64,000 nucleotides of DNA. Source: Flavobacterium sp. 83. GTDB lineage: Bacteria > Bacteroidota > Bacteroidia > Flavobacteriales > Flavobacteriaceae. Under the pieces are notes generated by a model, which saw only the letters and a list, made by a program, of their open reading frames with translations, was not told where the DNA came from and did not search any database. The stretch lies in assembly GCF_000744835.1 (NCBI RefSeq), contig NZ_JQMS01000001.1, positions 3,162,001 to 3,226,000 on the forward strand. Direction: 5' to 3'. Shown here piece after piece: positions 1 to 7,943 of the stretch; within the stretch, counting starts at the first letter, position 1, and every line of letters begins with the position of its first letter. Position numbers and translations under genes: made by a program.

Positions 1-207
1 AGTTTTGAAATTCTGAATAATTTTGTACTTTCACAGCATACAAAAACAAAAAAAGGTATTGGTCTAATAAACACTAAGAAGCGGTTGAAATTAATTTTCA
101 AAAACCATTACACTTTCAAACATAAAGTAAAGTTCAATTATTATATCATCTCTTTACAAATACCTATTTATAACCCGTTGGGTGCAATTAGATTATTTGT
201 GTTTTAA
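1..207 (+). CDS. LytS-type sensor histidine kinase, 3' end only (IS-altered C-terminus)
   Basis: Frame 1 is open from the window edge. It encodes the end of a His_kinase/HATPase domain: the G2-type motif KKGIGLINTKKRLKLIF, then a YYIISLQIPIY strand typical of the C-terminus of LytS-family kinases. The codon ending at 171 is the last native one. The IS982 element then supplies 11 foreign codons and a TAA at 205-207. Removing the IS and one target duplication would give the ending ...PIY-N-E-D-stop, with that stop overlapping the ATG of the response regulator at 1179. The kinase therefore loses only about three residues and may still work. The N-terminal sensor and phosphoacceptor regions lie outside the window. 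Confidence 0.85.
   Translation, partial: SFEILNNFVLSQHTKTKKGIGLINTKKRLKLIFKNHYTFKHKVKFNYYIISLQIPIYNPLGAIRLFVF
166..171. repeat. IS982 target-site duplication, left copy (ATTTAT)
   Basis: ATTTAT directly precedes the left inverted repeat and recurs at 1172-1177 directly after the right one. This is the footprint of one insertion event. Confidence 0.85.
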
Positions 208-1171
208 TATTGTTTATTGGTCTTTCAAAAATAAATTTATTAATGAATTGTACCAAAGTTAATGCTGTTATTTTAGCTAAAATTCTTGTTTTAAAACCTT
301 GAAAAGATTTAGCATAATTTCGTCTAATCATAAATTGATCACACAATTGAGAGAATAATGTCTCTATTCTTTTTCTTGATTTTCTAAATATGTAGGGTTG
401 TTTTTTATACCCAATTTGATTGATTCTCATTGGAGTTTCTAATTTTATATTTGCTGTTTCAAACAAATCTAATTGTAATGGTGAAGACAAATAACCTCTA
501 TCTCCAAGAAGCACACAATCAGACATTTGATATTTTAAATCTTTTAATAAATGTACATCGTGAACACTTGCTTTTGTAATATCTATTGATTGAAAAACCC
601 CAGAAACAGTACAAACTCCGTGAAGTTTGTAACCATAAAACCAAGAGTTTTGTGATGCACAAAAACCTTTATCTGGCGCAGTCTGAAAATCACCCTTACA
701 AATTTTAATCCTATTATGACGAGCCATTTTACAAATCTCAAGTGGCATACTATCAACAACAAAATAGTTCTCAAATTCTGTGAATTTTGAATATAAATGT
801 TGTCTGATTTCTTCAGCAAAATGGAATAATTTTTTCCTTCTCTTATTATACTGACTTCGTTCAATTAGATTAGAAATTTGTCCATTTTGCAACTGATTAA
901 AAAATGAATTTTCACTGTCAATAGACATAAATTCAGATGTTAAACTTAAAGCAACTACTTCTAAATCAGACATTTTAAACTTTCTTCCAGCTCGAATTTC
1001 TGTATTAAATGCAATATTCAAAGAACTTATAACTTCTAAAACTCTAAAATAATTTTTTACTATATTTGACATAGATATTGGTTGTTTGACGACTTCAAGA
1101 TACTGAATTTCAGTATCTTGACCAATATCTAATCAATATTTTTTACTTCAAATAATTACACCCAACGGGTT
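172..1171 (-). mobile_element. Complete IS982-family insertion sequence, 1000 bp
   Basis: The element is bounded by near-perfect 19-bp terminal inverted repeats. The left is AACCCGTTGGGTGCAATTA; the right end (1153-1171) is its complement with one mismatch. A 6-bp ATTTAT duplication flanks it. The length of exactly 1000 bp, the single transposase ORF and the ACCC-type ends fit the IS982 family. Ends, transposase and catalytic residues are all intact, so it looks recent and possibly mobile. It separates a LytS-type kinase from its LytTR partner. Confidence 0.93.
188..1072 (-). CDS. IS982-family transposase (DDE)
   Basis: This 294-residue protein fills the IS on its minus strand and would catalyse cut-and-paste transposition. 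DDE residues are visible in order: Asp in YFVVDSMPLE, Asp in VLLGDRGYLSS, and Glu in RKRIETLFSQL. These match the DDE transposase domain (DDE_Tnp_1 type) of IS982 enzymes, and the length is normal for the family. No frameshift or internal stop is seen. It is transcribed away from the response regulator, so it should not drive that gene from its own promoter. Confidence 0.93.
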   Translation of the reverse strand: MSNIVKNYFRVLEVISSLNIAFNTEIRAGRKFKMSDLEVVALSLTSEFMSIDSENSFFNQLQNGQISNLIERSQYNKRRKKLFHFAEEIRQHLYSKFTEFENYFVVDSMPLEICKMARHNRIKICKGDFQTAPDKGFCASQNSWFYGYKLHGVCTVSGVFQSIDITKASVHDVHLLKDLKYQMSDCVLLGDRGYLSSPLQLDLFETANIKLETPMRINQIGYKKQPYIFRKSRKRIETLFSQLCDQFMIRRNYAKSFQGFKTRILAKITALTLVQFINKFIFERPINNIKTQII

Positions 1172-1177
1172 ATTTAT
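1172..1177. repeat. IS982 target-site duplication, right copy (ATTTAT)
   Basis: This is the second copy of ATTTAT, directly after the right inverted repeat and two bases before the ATG of the response regulator. Confidence 0.85.
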
Positions 1178-1178
1178 A

Positions 1179-1880
1179 ATGAAGATTAAATGTGTTTTAG
1201 TAGATGATGAACCATTAGCTATAAAAGTCCTTCAGAATTATTTTATCAATTTTTCGGATTTTGAAATTATTGGTACCTTTAGCAATGCACTGGAAGCACT
1301 GGAGTTTATCAATAACAATAGTGTAGATGCCGTATTTCTCGACATCAACATGCCTATGATGACAGGTTTTGAATTGATCCGATTAATAGAGTATAAAACT
1401 AAAACTGTAATCACCACAGCCTTTAGGGAATTTGCTGCCGAAAGCTACGAATTAGACGTTTTAGACTATTTAGTAAAGCCAATCCCATTACCCCGATTTA
1501 TTAAATGCATCAATAGGATTTCAACAGAAATCAATTTAAAGAATACTATTAAAACGGAGATGCATCGAATCGAACCCCATATTTTTATCAAAGTAGATAA
1601 AAAAATGGTAAAAATAACAATAGATGAAATTCTGTTTATCGAAGGAATGAAAGAATACATAAAGGTTGTGACTATTGACAAAACCTATATTACACACAAG
1701 TCATTAACTTCATTATCCGAGGAGTTACCATTGGATCGATTTGTAAGAATCCATAAATCATACACTATTGCCATTGACAAAATAAAATCTATTGAGGGGA
1801 ACCGAATCCAAATACTTTCTTACACTTTACCTATAGGACGAAATTACAGTAAAGATGTAAAAAGTAAAATTTTAGAATAA
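1179..1880 (+). CDS. LytTR-family DNA-binding response regulator
   Basis: The 233-residue protein has a receiver domain (about 1-120): acidic pair D9/D10, phosphoacceptor D55 in AVFLDINMP, and K100 in YLVKP. A LytTR DNA-binding domain follows (about 130-230, with FIKVDKKMVKI, ILFIEGMKEYIKV and the closing LPIGRNY). It would be phosphorylated by the upstream LytS-type kinase. The original kinase stop codon overlapped this ATG, the usual translational coupling. The IS982 insertion now lies directly upstream, removing the kinase transcript read-through and its ribosome-loading context. Expression may depend on an outward promoter at the IS end or may be reduced. Confidence 0.93.
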   Translation: MKIKCVLVDDEPLAIKVLQNYFINFSDFEIIGTFSNALEALEFINNNSVDAVFLDINMPMMTGFELIRLIEYKTKTVITTAFREFAAESYELDVLDYLVKPIPLPRFIKCINRISTEINLKNTIKTEMHRIEPHIFIKVDKKMVKITIDEILFIEGMKEYIKVVTIDKTYITHKSLTSLSEELPLDRFVRIHKSYTIAIDKIKSIEGNRIQILSYTLPIGRNYSKDVKSKILE

Positions 1881-2075
1881 AAGTGATTTCAATATTTTAT
1901 TTGAAATTGCAAAAAATCTAAAAAAAAAGCATCATTTTTTAATAAAACGTGATTATTCTATAATTTTAAGAATATTTATTCTAAATAATTTTTTTTTAAT
2001 TTACTTAACAAATATATTTACTGTCTTACTGCAAAAAAAGAAATAATTAAACTAAAAAAAAACCAATTTACAACT

Positions 2076-3545
2076 ATGAGTTCAGAAAATTTACAAACCA
2101 AATGGGGACAATTTATCTCATTAATAATCGTCTTCTTCTTTTGGGGTTTTGTTGGTTCTGCCAACGACATATTAATACCAGTATTTAAAAAAGTTTTTAC
2201 TTTATCACAAGTTCAATCCCAATTAGTAGCTTGGGCATTTTACGTTGCTTACTTTGTAGGATCGATAATTTTCTTTCTGATATCTTTGAAAGTTGATGTT
2301 TTACAAAAATTTGGATATAAGAAAACTCTTTCTGCTGGTTTACTTCTTTCTGCTATTGGATCTTTTCTATTTATTCCTGCTGCAACAATGGAAAGTTTTC
2401 CATTCTTTTTAACAGCTTTATTTACTGTAGGTTTAGGTTTTTCAATCCAACAAATTGTAGCTAATCCTTTAGCCATTAAAATGGGAAGCCCATCAACTGG
2501 AGCACACCGTTTAACTCTAGCTGGAGGTGTAAATTCTTTTGGTACTACTATTGGTGCTATTTTATTAGGAATTGCTTTGTTTGGAATGGGTGACGATAAA
2601 AAAACTGCACTTTCACTTGAAGACATTAAATTACCATTCATTATTTTAGGTATTGCTTTTATTGTAGTAGCTATTTTTATGAACTTCTCTAAAATTGAAA
2701 ACCCTGCAAAATTAGAAGAAGTAGAAATTAAACATGCACACGAAAAATTCAACATTTTAGACTATCCACAACTCTACTTAGGAATGTTAGCCATTTTTAT
2801 TTATGTTGGAACTGAGGTAACTATAATTAGTAATTTACCCGCTTTATTAAAAACTTCCGAATTTGGCAGCATTTTAGAAGATGCCATTTCGCCTTTTATT
2901 GCATTATACTGGGGAAGTTTAATGATTGGTCGTTGGAATGGCGGTGTAAATGTTTTTAACACCTCAAAAATAGCCAACATCGCTCTTAAATTTATTGTTC
3001 CTGCTTTAGGATTTGGAGTTATTATTGGAGCTAATATATTTGCAGGTCACGATGTTTCTGCTTTTTATGTTTACCCAATTTGGATATTAATGTTTATTGC
3101 TGTTAGCTTTATAGGCGGGAAAAATGCAGGCAAAACATTAATGCTTTTTGGTCTTTCAGGATTATTGATGATGTTAATCGGATTGGTTTGTCCTGATACT
3201 GGAATTGCTAAATTCTTTCTAATTTCAGGTGGTTTATTCTTATCTATTATGTGGCCTTCTATATTTGATTTGGCTATTGCTGGGTTAGGAAAAAACACTG
3301 GTAAAGCATCTTCTTTTTTAATTATGATGATTCTTGGAGGTGGAGTAATTCCTCTGGTTCAAGGAAGTATTTGCGACATAGACATTACTAGTCCAAATGG
3401 AATATTTGGTATTTCATGGACTCATTTCTCTTATATTGTTCCCCTTCTTGGTTTTGCATATTTAGGATTTTATGGTTTTTATTGTCCTAAAATATTAAAA
3501 AGACAAGGTATTGCTCATATTGAAAGCGAAGGTGGAGGACACTAA
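2076..3545 (+). CDS. Sugar:proton symporter, MFS FHS (FucP/GluP-like) family
   Basis: The 489-residue protein has about twelve hydrophobic segments and no signal peptide. It resembles the fucose/glucose/galactose permease group of the major facilitator superfamily: N-terminal FFFWGFVGSANDILIP, then NPLAIKMG, LAGGVNSFGTTIGAILLG and later WGSLMIGRWNGG. It should import a monosaccharide across the inner membrane; the exact sugar cannot be read from sequence. It is followed by a strong hairpin terminator. The 195 bp upstream are very AT-rich. No operon partner is evident, although a sugar-phosphate aldolase converges on it from the other side of the terminator. Confidence 0.88.
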   Translation: MSSENLQTKWGQFISLIIVFFFWGFVGSANDILIPVFKKVFTLSQVQSQLVAWAFYVAYFVGSIIFFLISLKVDVLQKFGYKKTLSAGLLLSAIGSFLFIPAATMESFPFFLTALFTVGLGFSIQQIVANPLAIKMGSPSTGAHRLTLAGGVNSFGTTIGAILLGIALFGMGDDKKTALSLEDIKLPFIILGIAFIVVAIFMNFSKIENPAKLEEVEIKHAHEKFNILDYPQLYLGMLAIFIYVGTEVTIISNLPALLKTSEFGSILEDAISPFIALYWGSLMIGRWNGGVNVFNTSKIANIALKFIVPALGFGVIIGANIFAGHDVSAFYVYPIWILMFIAVSFIGGKNAGKTLMLFGLSGLLMMLIGLVCPDTGIAKFFLISGGLFLSIMWPSIFDLAIAGLGKNTGKASSFLIMMILGGGVIPLVQGSICDIDITSPNGIFGISWTHFSYIVPLLGFAYLGFYGFYCPKILKRQGIAHIESEGGGH

Positions 3546-3590
3546 TTTTAATACAATATAATACCAAACCAAAAAACAAACCAAATAAAA

Positions 3591-3616
3591 AATCCCATTT
3601 CAGTTGAAATGGGATT
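3591..3616. terminator. Bidirectional intrinsic terminator between convergent genes
   Basis: A perfect 12-bp stem (AATCCCATTTCA with its complement) around GT has A-runs before it and a T-run after it. It can end transcription of the sugar transporter and of the convergent aldolase gene. Confidence 0.9.
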
Positions 3617-3661
3617 TTTTTATTTAATTCACTGAGACTGAAAACAGCTATATAAAAACTT

Positions 3662-4318
3662 TTATTTATTTCCTTTCTCGAAATCAGCAACAAACTGTGC
3701 CAATCCAATATCAGTCAATGGGTGTTTCAACAAACCGTAAATAGCAGATAATGGTCCAGTCATAACATCAGCACCAATTTTAGCACAGTTTACAATGTGC
3801 ATCGTGTGACGAACTGAAGCAGCAAGAATTTGAGTTTCGTAACCATAGTTATCATAAATCAATCTAATTTCTTCAATCAAAGCCAAACCGTCTGTAGATA
3901 CATCATCCAAACGACCTATGAACGGAGAAACATAAGTAGCTCCCGCTTTTGCAGCCAATAAAGCCTGACCAGCCGAGAATACTAAAGTTACATTCGTTTT
4001 AATACCTTTATCCGAAAAGTATTTAGCAGCCATAACTCCTTCTTTAGTCATAGGCAATTTCACAACGATTTGATCGTGTAAATCAGCTAATTCTTCTCCT
4101 TCTTTAATCATTCCGTCATAATCCAAAGCATTAACTTCGGCACTTACATCGCCATCAACAAGATTACAAATATCAACGTAATGCTTCAAAATGCTATTTT
4201 TTCCTGTAATTCCTTCTTTTGCCATCAATGATGGATTAGTTGTAACACCATCCAAAACGCCTAATGCTTGTGCTTCCTTAATCTGAGCTAAATTAGCCGT
4301 GTCAATAAAAAACTTCAT
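3662..4318 (-). CDS. fsa: Fructose-6-phosphate aldolase / transaldolase-like protein
   Basis: This 218-residue protein matches the short TalC/FSA class in length. It opens with [16 protein letters not shown] and has the [13 protein letters not shown] loop. The Schiff-base lysine is probably K87 in IVVKLPMT, followed by [25 protein letters not shown]. It would cleave or form fructose 6-phosphate, or act as a transaldolase in the non-oxidative pentose phosphate pathway; sequence alone does not settle which. It is a cytoplasmic TIM barrel. The start is the only reasonable ATG, directly before the conserved FFIDTAN strand. Confidence 0.92.
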   Translation of the reverse strand: MKFFIDTANLAQIKEAQALGVLDGVTTNPSLMAKEGITGKNSILKHYVDICNLVDGDVSAEVNALDYDGMIKEGEELADLHDQIVVKLPMTKEGVMAAKYFSDKGIKTNVTLVFSAGQALLAAKAGATYVSPFIGRLDDVSTDGLALIEEIRLIYDNYGYETQILAASVRHTMHIVNCAKIGADVMTGPLSAIYGLLKHPLTDIGLAQFVADFEKGNK

Positions 4319-4400
4319 AATATATATATTTAATTGTGTGTTTTTATAATTTGGGCATGACCCTTTGTGAAAAACTTCGGGTCGGGCTTTTCGTTACAAT

Positions 4401-4454
4401 CTTTCTAGTCCTGAACTTGTTTCAGGATCCTGAAACAAGTTCAGGACTAGAAAG
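4401..4454. repeat. 54-bp perfect palindrome (REP-like intergenic element)
   Basis: The two 27-bp arms are exact complements with no spacer, centred between 4427 and 4428 inside GGATCC. The core CTGAACTTGTTTCAGG forms a nested palindromic word. As RNA it would fold into a long hairpin but lacks a flanking T-run, so it is not a plain terminator. It lies in a 190-bp gap between fsa and the SDR gene, both on the minus strand. A short overlapping reading frame here is regarded as spurious. Confidence 0.9.
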
Positions 4455-4508
4455 GATTTTCACTGCAATCCCTCATGCAAGCGTAAAATCAATAAATTCG
4501 ATGCAAAA

Positions 4509-5312
4509 TTACAACTTATAATGGTTCATAAGCATTTTTTCATATACTTTATCCGGTAAAATTCTCTTCAAAACAATCGAAAATTTTTGCATAAAAACCC
4601 CCACTTTATAATGAATTTTAGGATTCGGAGTTTGGATAATTTTATACACTGCTTCTGCCATTTCATTTGGATTACTGCCGCTATCTACGTGTTCATCCAT
4701 AGTTTTTAATGTATCTCCATACGGATTTTCATAAGCAGAACCTTTAATCACCGGAGCATGAAAACGTCCCGAAGCAATATTTGTTGCAAAATCACCTGGA
4801 GCCACATTCGTAATGTTAACACCAAAAGATTTTACTTCCATACGTAACCCTTCTGTAATAAGTTCCAAAGCTCCTTTTGAGGCCGAATAAACACTTCGAT
4901 ACGGCAAACCCATATAAGCAGCAATCGAAGTCACATTGATTATTAATCCTGATTTTTGCAAACGCATTTGTGGCAACACCGATTTCATAACTTCAATTGG
5001 ACCAAAAAGATTAGTCTCAAAATTATTCTTAATTTCATGCATCGGAATTTCTTCCAACGGTCCAGTAATTCCGACACCTGCATTGTTAATAACAACATCC
5101 AGTCTTCCTGAAATAGCAATAACTTTGGCAACAGCCGCATGAATCGAATCCGTATCACGAACATCCAAAGCCACTAAAGGAAAAACCGAATTTAAAACTC
5201 GTTCCGGATTTCTGCTGGTTCCATAAACAACAAAACCTTTTTGATGTAAAAACTCGCCAATAGATTTTCCTATTCCCGAAGAACCTCCTGTTATTAGAAC
5301 TACTTTATTCAT
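4509..5312 (-). CDS. Short-chain dehydrogenase/reductase (SDR) family oxidoreductase
   Basis: The 267-residue classical SDR has the cofactor motif TGGSSGIG at residues 8-15, NNAG at 76-79, the catalytic serine region near S129, and the active-site pair Y142/K146 in YSASK. It should be a soluble NAD(P)-dependent oxidoreductase. The R34 region (TSRNPERV) suggests NADPH preference. The C-terminal MQKFSIVLKRILPDKVYEKML resembles membrane-peripheral SDRs acting on lipids or retinol-like substrates, but the substrate is unknown. The SRP RNA gene lies just upstream on the same strand. Confidence 0.9.
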   Translation of the reverse strand: MNKVVLITGGSSGIGKSIGEFLHQKGFVVYGTSRNPERVLNSVFPLVALDVRDTDSIHAAVAKVIAISGRLDVVINNAGVGITGPLEEIPMHEIKNNFETNLFGPIEVMKSVLPQMRLQKSGLIINVTSIAAYMGLPYRSVYSASKGALELITEGLRMEVKSFGVNITNVAPGDFATNIASGRFHAPVIKGSAYENPYGDTLKTMDEHVDSGSNPNEMAEAVYKIIQTPNPKIHYKVGVFMQKFSIVLKRILPDKVYEKMLMNHYKL

Positions 5313-5414
5313 GTTATTACTATTTATGATACGAAAGGTCCAAAAATAAAAAAATCTCCCCGAAGGAAGACTACTTATTTATCTGAATTTGTAAAAGAAT
5401 ATAAAATTAAAAAT

Positions 5415-5507
5415 GGCAAGCGACCTACATCGCACCGCTCAACCACGTACCCTTGCTATGTTCCCATCCTGGGGGAGTCTGCAGGAGCTGGTCGTGTAGG
5501 ACTTGCC
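5415..5507 (-). ncRNA. ffs: Small (4.5S-type) signal recognition particle RNA
   Basis: Read on the minus strand, the segment folds into one long helix. The ends GGCAAG/CTTGCC (5415-5420 with 5502-5507) and CCTACA/TGTAGG (5424-5429 with 5495-5500) pair. The apical loop contains GGGAACATAGCAAGGG, which matches the conserved SRP domain IV pattern (GGAA...AGCA). It would bind the Ffh protein and direct nascent membrane proteins to the membrane. The size of about 93 nt fits the bacterial small type. A canonical promoter lies just upstream. Exact 5' and 3' ends are inferred from the helix. Confidence 0.88.
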
Positions 5508-5510
5508 GTG

Positions 5511-5518
5511 CAAATATA
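5511..5518 (-). promoter_or_regulatory. Bacteroidota-type -7 box of the SRP RNA gene (TATATTTG)
   Basis: On the minus strand TATATTTG matches TAnnTTTG and sits a few bases before the RNA helix. A TTG lies 19 bases further upstream, within the expected -33 spacing. Confidence 0.75.
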
Positions 5519-5595
5519 CAAACTTTTTATATTTTTGCAAGTGCTTTGTACCTATAAAAATAACGTTGTATATTGGTACATCAAAAAATCAAACT

Positions 5596-6645
5596 ATGAG
5601 AAATTATAACTTCCTATCTTTCATTTTATTAGGAATCACTTTAGCAAGTTGCAACGACACCAAAAAAGGTGAAAATACTTTATTTACCTTCGATATTTCT
5701 AAATTTAAGGAACAATATCAACCACAAGAGGCTATAGATTTAGGGATTTCAAACCTAAATTCGAAAGCAGTTGACAGCATTATCTATTACGTAAATGATA
5801 AAAAAATAGCTTCAAAAAAAGGACTTGAAAAGCTAAAATTTGAATTGAAGGACCAAAAATTAGGCTACCAAAACCTAAAAGCATTAGTTTATTTTGAGGG
5901 AGAAAACTCCGAAGCTACTGCAAGAGTAGAATTAGTTTCAAATGTGCAGCCAAAATTATTGAAATACAAAATAGTAAATACATTTCCGCACGACACAACC
6001 TCTTTCACTGAAGGTTTAGAGTTCTACAAAGACACTTTGTATGAAAGTACGGGATTAAAAGGCAATTCATACTTTAGAAAATACGACTATAAAACCGGAA
6101 AAGTTTTTAAACAAATTAATCTTGACGCAAAATATTTTGGGGAAGGAATCACTTTCTTGAACAATAAAATGTACCAATTGACTTGGCAAGAAAAAACAGG
6201 TTTCATATACAATGCATCTACATTAAAACTTGAAAAAACGTTTGCTTACGATAAAGATATTGAGGGATGGGGAATGACAAATGATGGTACTTATATCTAT
6301 CAAACAGATAAAACGGAAAAAATTTGGAAAATGGATCCAAACACCCAAAAAATGATAGATTATGTCAATGTGTATTCTGGAGAGTCAAAAATTCCAAGCA
6401 TAAACGAATTGGAATGGATTAATGGGAAAATTTACACAAATGTTTGGCAAAAAGATGCAATCGCGGTAGTAAATCCGTTAAATGGAGCTGTTGAAGGTAT
6501 TTTAGACCTATCAGGTTTGAGGAAATTTGTAAAAAATAAAACAGCTGAAGTATTGAATGGTATCGCATATAATCCAAAAACCAAAACCATTTTTGTTACT
6601 GGTAAGAACTGGGATAAAATATTTGAAATAACCGTTTCAGAATAA
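5596..6645 (+). CDS. Glutaminyl-peptide cyclotransferase, lipoprotein
   Basis: The 349-residue protein starts at the ATG giving MRNYNFLSFILLGITLASC, a lipoprotein signal with Cys after LAS; the longer frame back to 5503 would run into the SRP RNA promoter. Residues from about 120 match the glutamine cyclotransferase beta-propeller family: TFPHDTTSFTEGLEF, ESTGLKGNSYFR, YFGEGITFL, EGWGMTNDG, INELEWING and NGIAYNP. Family members cyclise N-terminal glutamine of exported proteins to pyroglutamate. Such processing is common for type IX-secreted and outer-membrane proteins in this phylum. The first 100 residues form an extra beta-rich region. hutI follows 8 bp downstream, suggesting co-transcription. 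Confidence 0.9.
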   Translation: MRNYNFLSFILLGITLASCNDTKKGENTLFTFDISKFKEQYQPQEAIDLGISNLNSKAVDSIIYYVNDKKIASKKGLEKLKFELKDQKLGYQNLKALVYFEGENSEATARVELVSNVQPKLLKYKIVNTFPHDTTSFTEGLEFYKDTLYESTGLKGNSYFRKYDYKTGKVFKQINLDAKYFGEGITFLNNKMYQLTWQEKTGFIYNASTLKLEKTFAYDKDIEGWGMTNDGTYIYQTDKTEKIWKMDPNTQKMIDYVNVYSGESKIPSINELEWINGKIYTNVWQKDAIAVVNPLNGAVEGILDLSGLRKFVKNKTAEVLNGIAYNPKTKTIFVTGKNWDKIFEITVSE

Positions 6646-6653
6646 TTTCGTAA

Positions 6654-7892
6654 ATGACAACAGTACTTATCAATATTAAGGAATTGCTACAAATAAGAGA
6701 AACAGCTGTCGCTAAAGTTTCTGGTGCTGAAATGGCTATTCTTCCAACTATCAAAAATGCCTTTTTAGTAATTGAAAATAACTTAATTACTGATTTTGGC
6801 TCTATGGATAATTTTCCTAAAATACAACCTGATAAAACTATAGATGCAACAGGAAAAATGGTTTTACCTTCTTGGTGTGACAGTCATACGCATATAGTAT
6901 ATTCAGGAAATAGAGAACAGGAATTTGTTGATAGAATAAATGGGTTGACATATGAAGAAATTGCCAATCGTGGTGGCGGAATCTTAAATTCGGCAAAAAA
7001 ACTGAACGAATCCACTGAAGAAGAAATTTACAATCAATCAAAAGTAAGGCTGGAAGAAATCATGCGTTTAGGTACTGGTGCAGTCGAAATCAAATCAGGA
7101 TACGGATTGACACTTGACGGAGAGCTAAAAATGCTTCGTGTTATTCAACGTTTAGCACAAAACTATCCAATAACCATAAAAGCCACTTTTCTGGGGGCCC
7201 ATGCATTCCCGTTAGAATACTTGTCAAACCATAAAGGCTATATAGATTTAATCATTAATAAAATGCTTCCTGAAATTGCTAAAAATAAATTGGCTGATTA
7301 TATCGATGCATTTTGTGAAACTGGATATTTTACAGTTGAAGAAACAGAACAAATCATGGAAGCTGGAATTAAATTTGGTTTAAAACCAAAAATTCACGTT
7401 AATCAGTTCAATTCCATAGGAGGAGTTGAGGCAGGAATAAAATACAACGCCCTTTCTGTAGATCATCTTGAAGTTATGACAACTGCAGATATTAATGCTT
7501 TAAAAAACACTGAAACAATGCCGGTTGCTTTACCCTCCTGTTCTTATTTCTTGAGCATTCCTTACACGCCTGCACGAGAAATGATTGCAGCCGGACTTCC
7601 ATTAGCCCTTGCAACAGACTACAATCCAGGTTCTACTCCATCTGGAAATATGAATTTTGTGGTGGCTACTGCTTGTATCAAAATGAAAATGACTCCTGAA
7701 GAAGCCATAAATGCAGCCACAATTAATGGTGCTTATGCAATGGGAATTTCAGAAACCCATGGAAGTATAACTATCGGTAAAAAAGCTAACCTTATCATTA
7801 CGAAACCTATTCCCTCCTACTATCAATTACCCTATGCTTTTGGTAGCAATCTCATCGATACTGTACTTATAGAAGGTGAAATTTTATTATAA
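6654..7892 (+). CDS. hutI: Imidazolonepropionase
   Basis: The 412-residue amidohydrolase converts 4-imidazolone-5-propionate to N-formimino-glutamate, the third step of histidine degradation. The metal-binding HxH is H78/H80 in DSHTHIVYSGNRE. Later landmarks are EIKSGYGL, FLGAHAFP, the metal-ligand region KIHVNQFNSIGG, SVDHLEV, and ATDYNPGSTPSGNM near residue 325. Length is normal for the family. It follows the glutaminyl cyclase gene closely. hutG lies downstream behind one unrelated gene on the opposite strand, and hutH and hutU are not in the window. Confidence 0.96.
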   Translation: MTTVLINIKELLQIRETAVAKVSGAEMAILPTIKNAFLVIENNLITDFGSMDNFPKIQPDKTIDATGKMVLPSWCDSHTHIVYSGNREQEFVDRINGLTYEEIANRGGGILNSAKKLNESTEEEIYNQSKVRLEEIMRLGTGAVEIKSGYGLTLDGELKMLRVIQRLAQNYPITIKATFLGAHAFPLEYLSNHKGYIDLIINKMLPEIAKNKLADYIDAFCETGYFTVEETEQIMEAGIKFGLKPKIHVNQFNSIGGVEAGIKYNALSVDHLEVMTTADINALKNTETMPVALPSCSYFLSIPYTPAREMIAAGLPLALATDYNPGSTPSGNMNFVVATACIKMKMTPEEAINAATINGAYAMGISETHGSITIGKKANLIITKPIPSYYQLPYAFGSNLIDTVLIEGEILL

Positions 7893-7922
7893 AAAAAGAG
7901 GAACAAATGTTCCTCTTTTTTT
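7891..7922. terminator. Bidirectional intrinsic terminator
   Basis: A-run plus GAGGAACA, a two-base loop, then TGTTCCTC plus T-run. It serves both hutI and the convergent coiled-coil protein gene. Confidence 0.9.
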
Positions 7923-7943
7923 ATAATTTAATGCTTGAAAATA

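Noticed and set aside
1..1880. Inactivation of the two-component system by the IS
   Set aside because: Reconstruction shows only three C-terminal kinase residues are replaced and the regulator ORF is complete, so simple knockout is not supported.
4336..4521. Sixty-one-residue plus-strand ORF upstream of fsa
   Set aside because: It is made largely of the perfect palindrome and flanking repeat; no family resemblance.
5503..5595. N-terminal extension of the glutaminyl cyclase
   Set aside because: It overlaps the SRP RNA end and promoter, and the lipoprotein signal begins cleanly at 5596.
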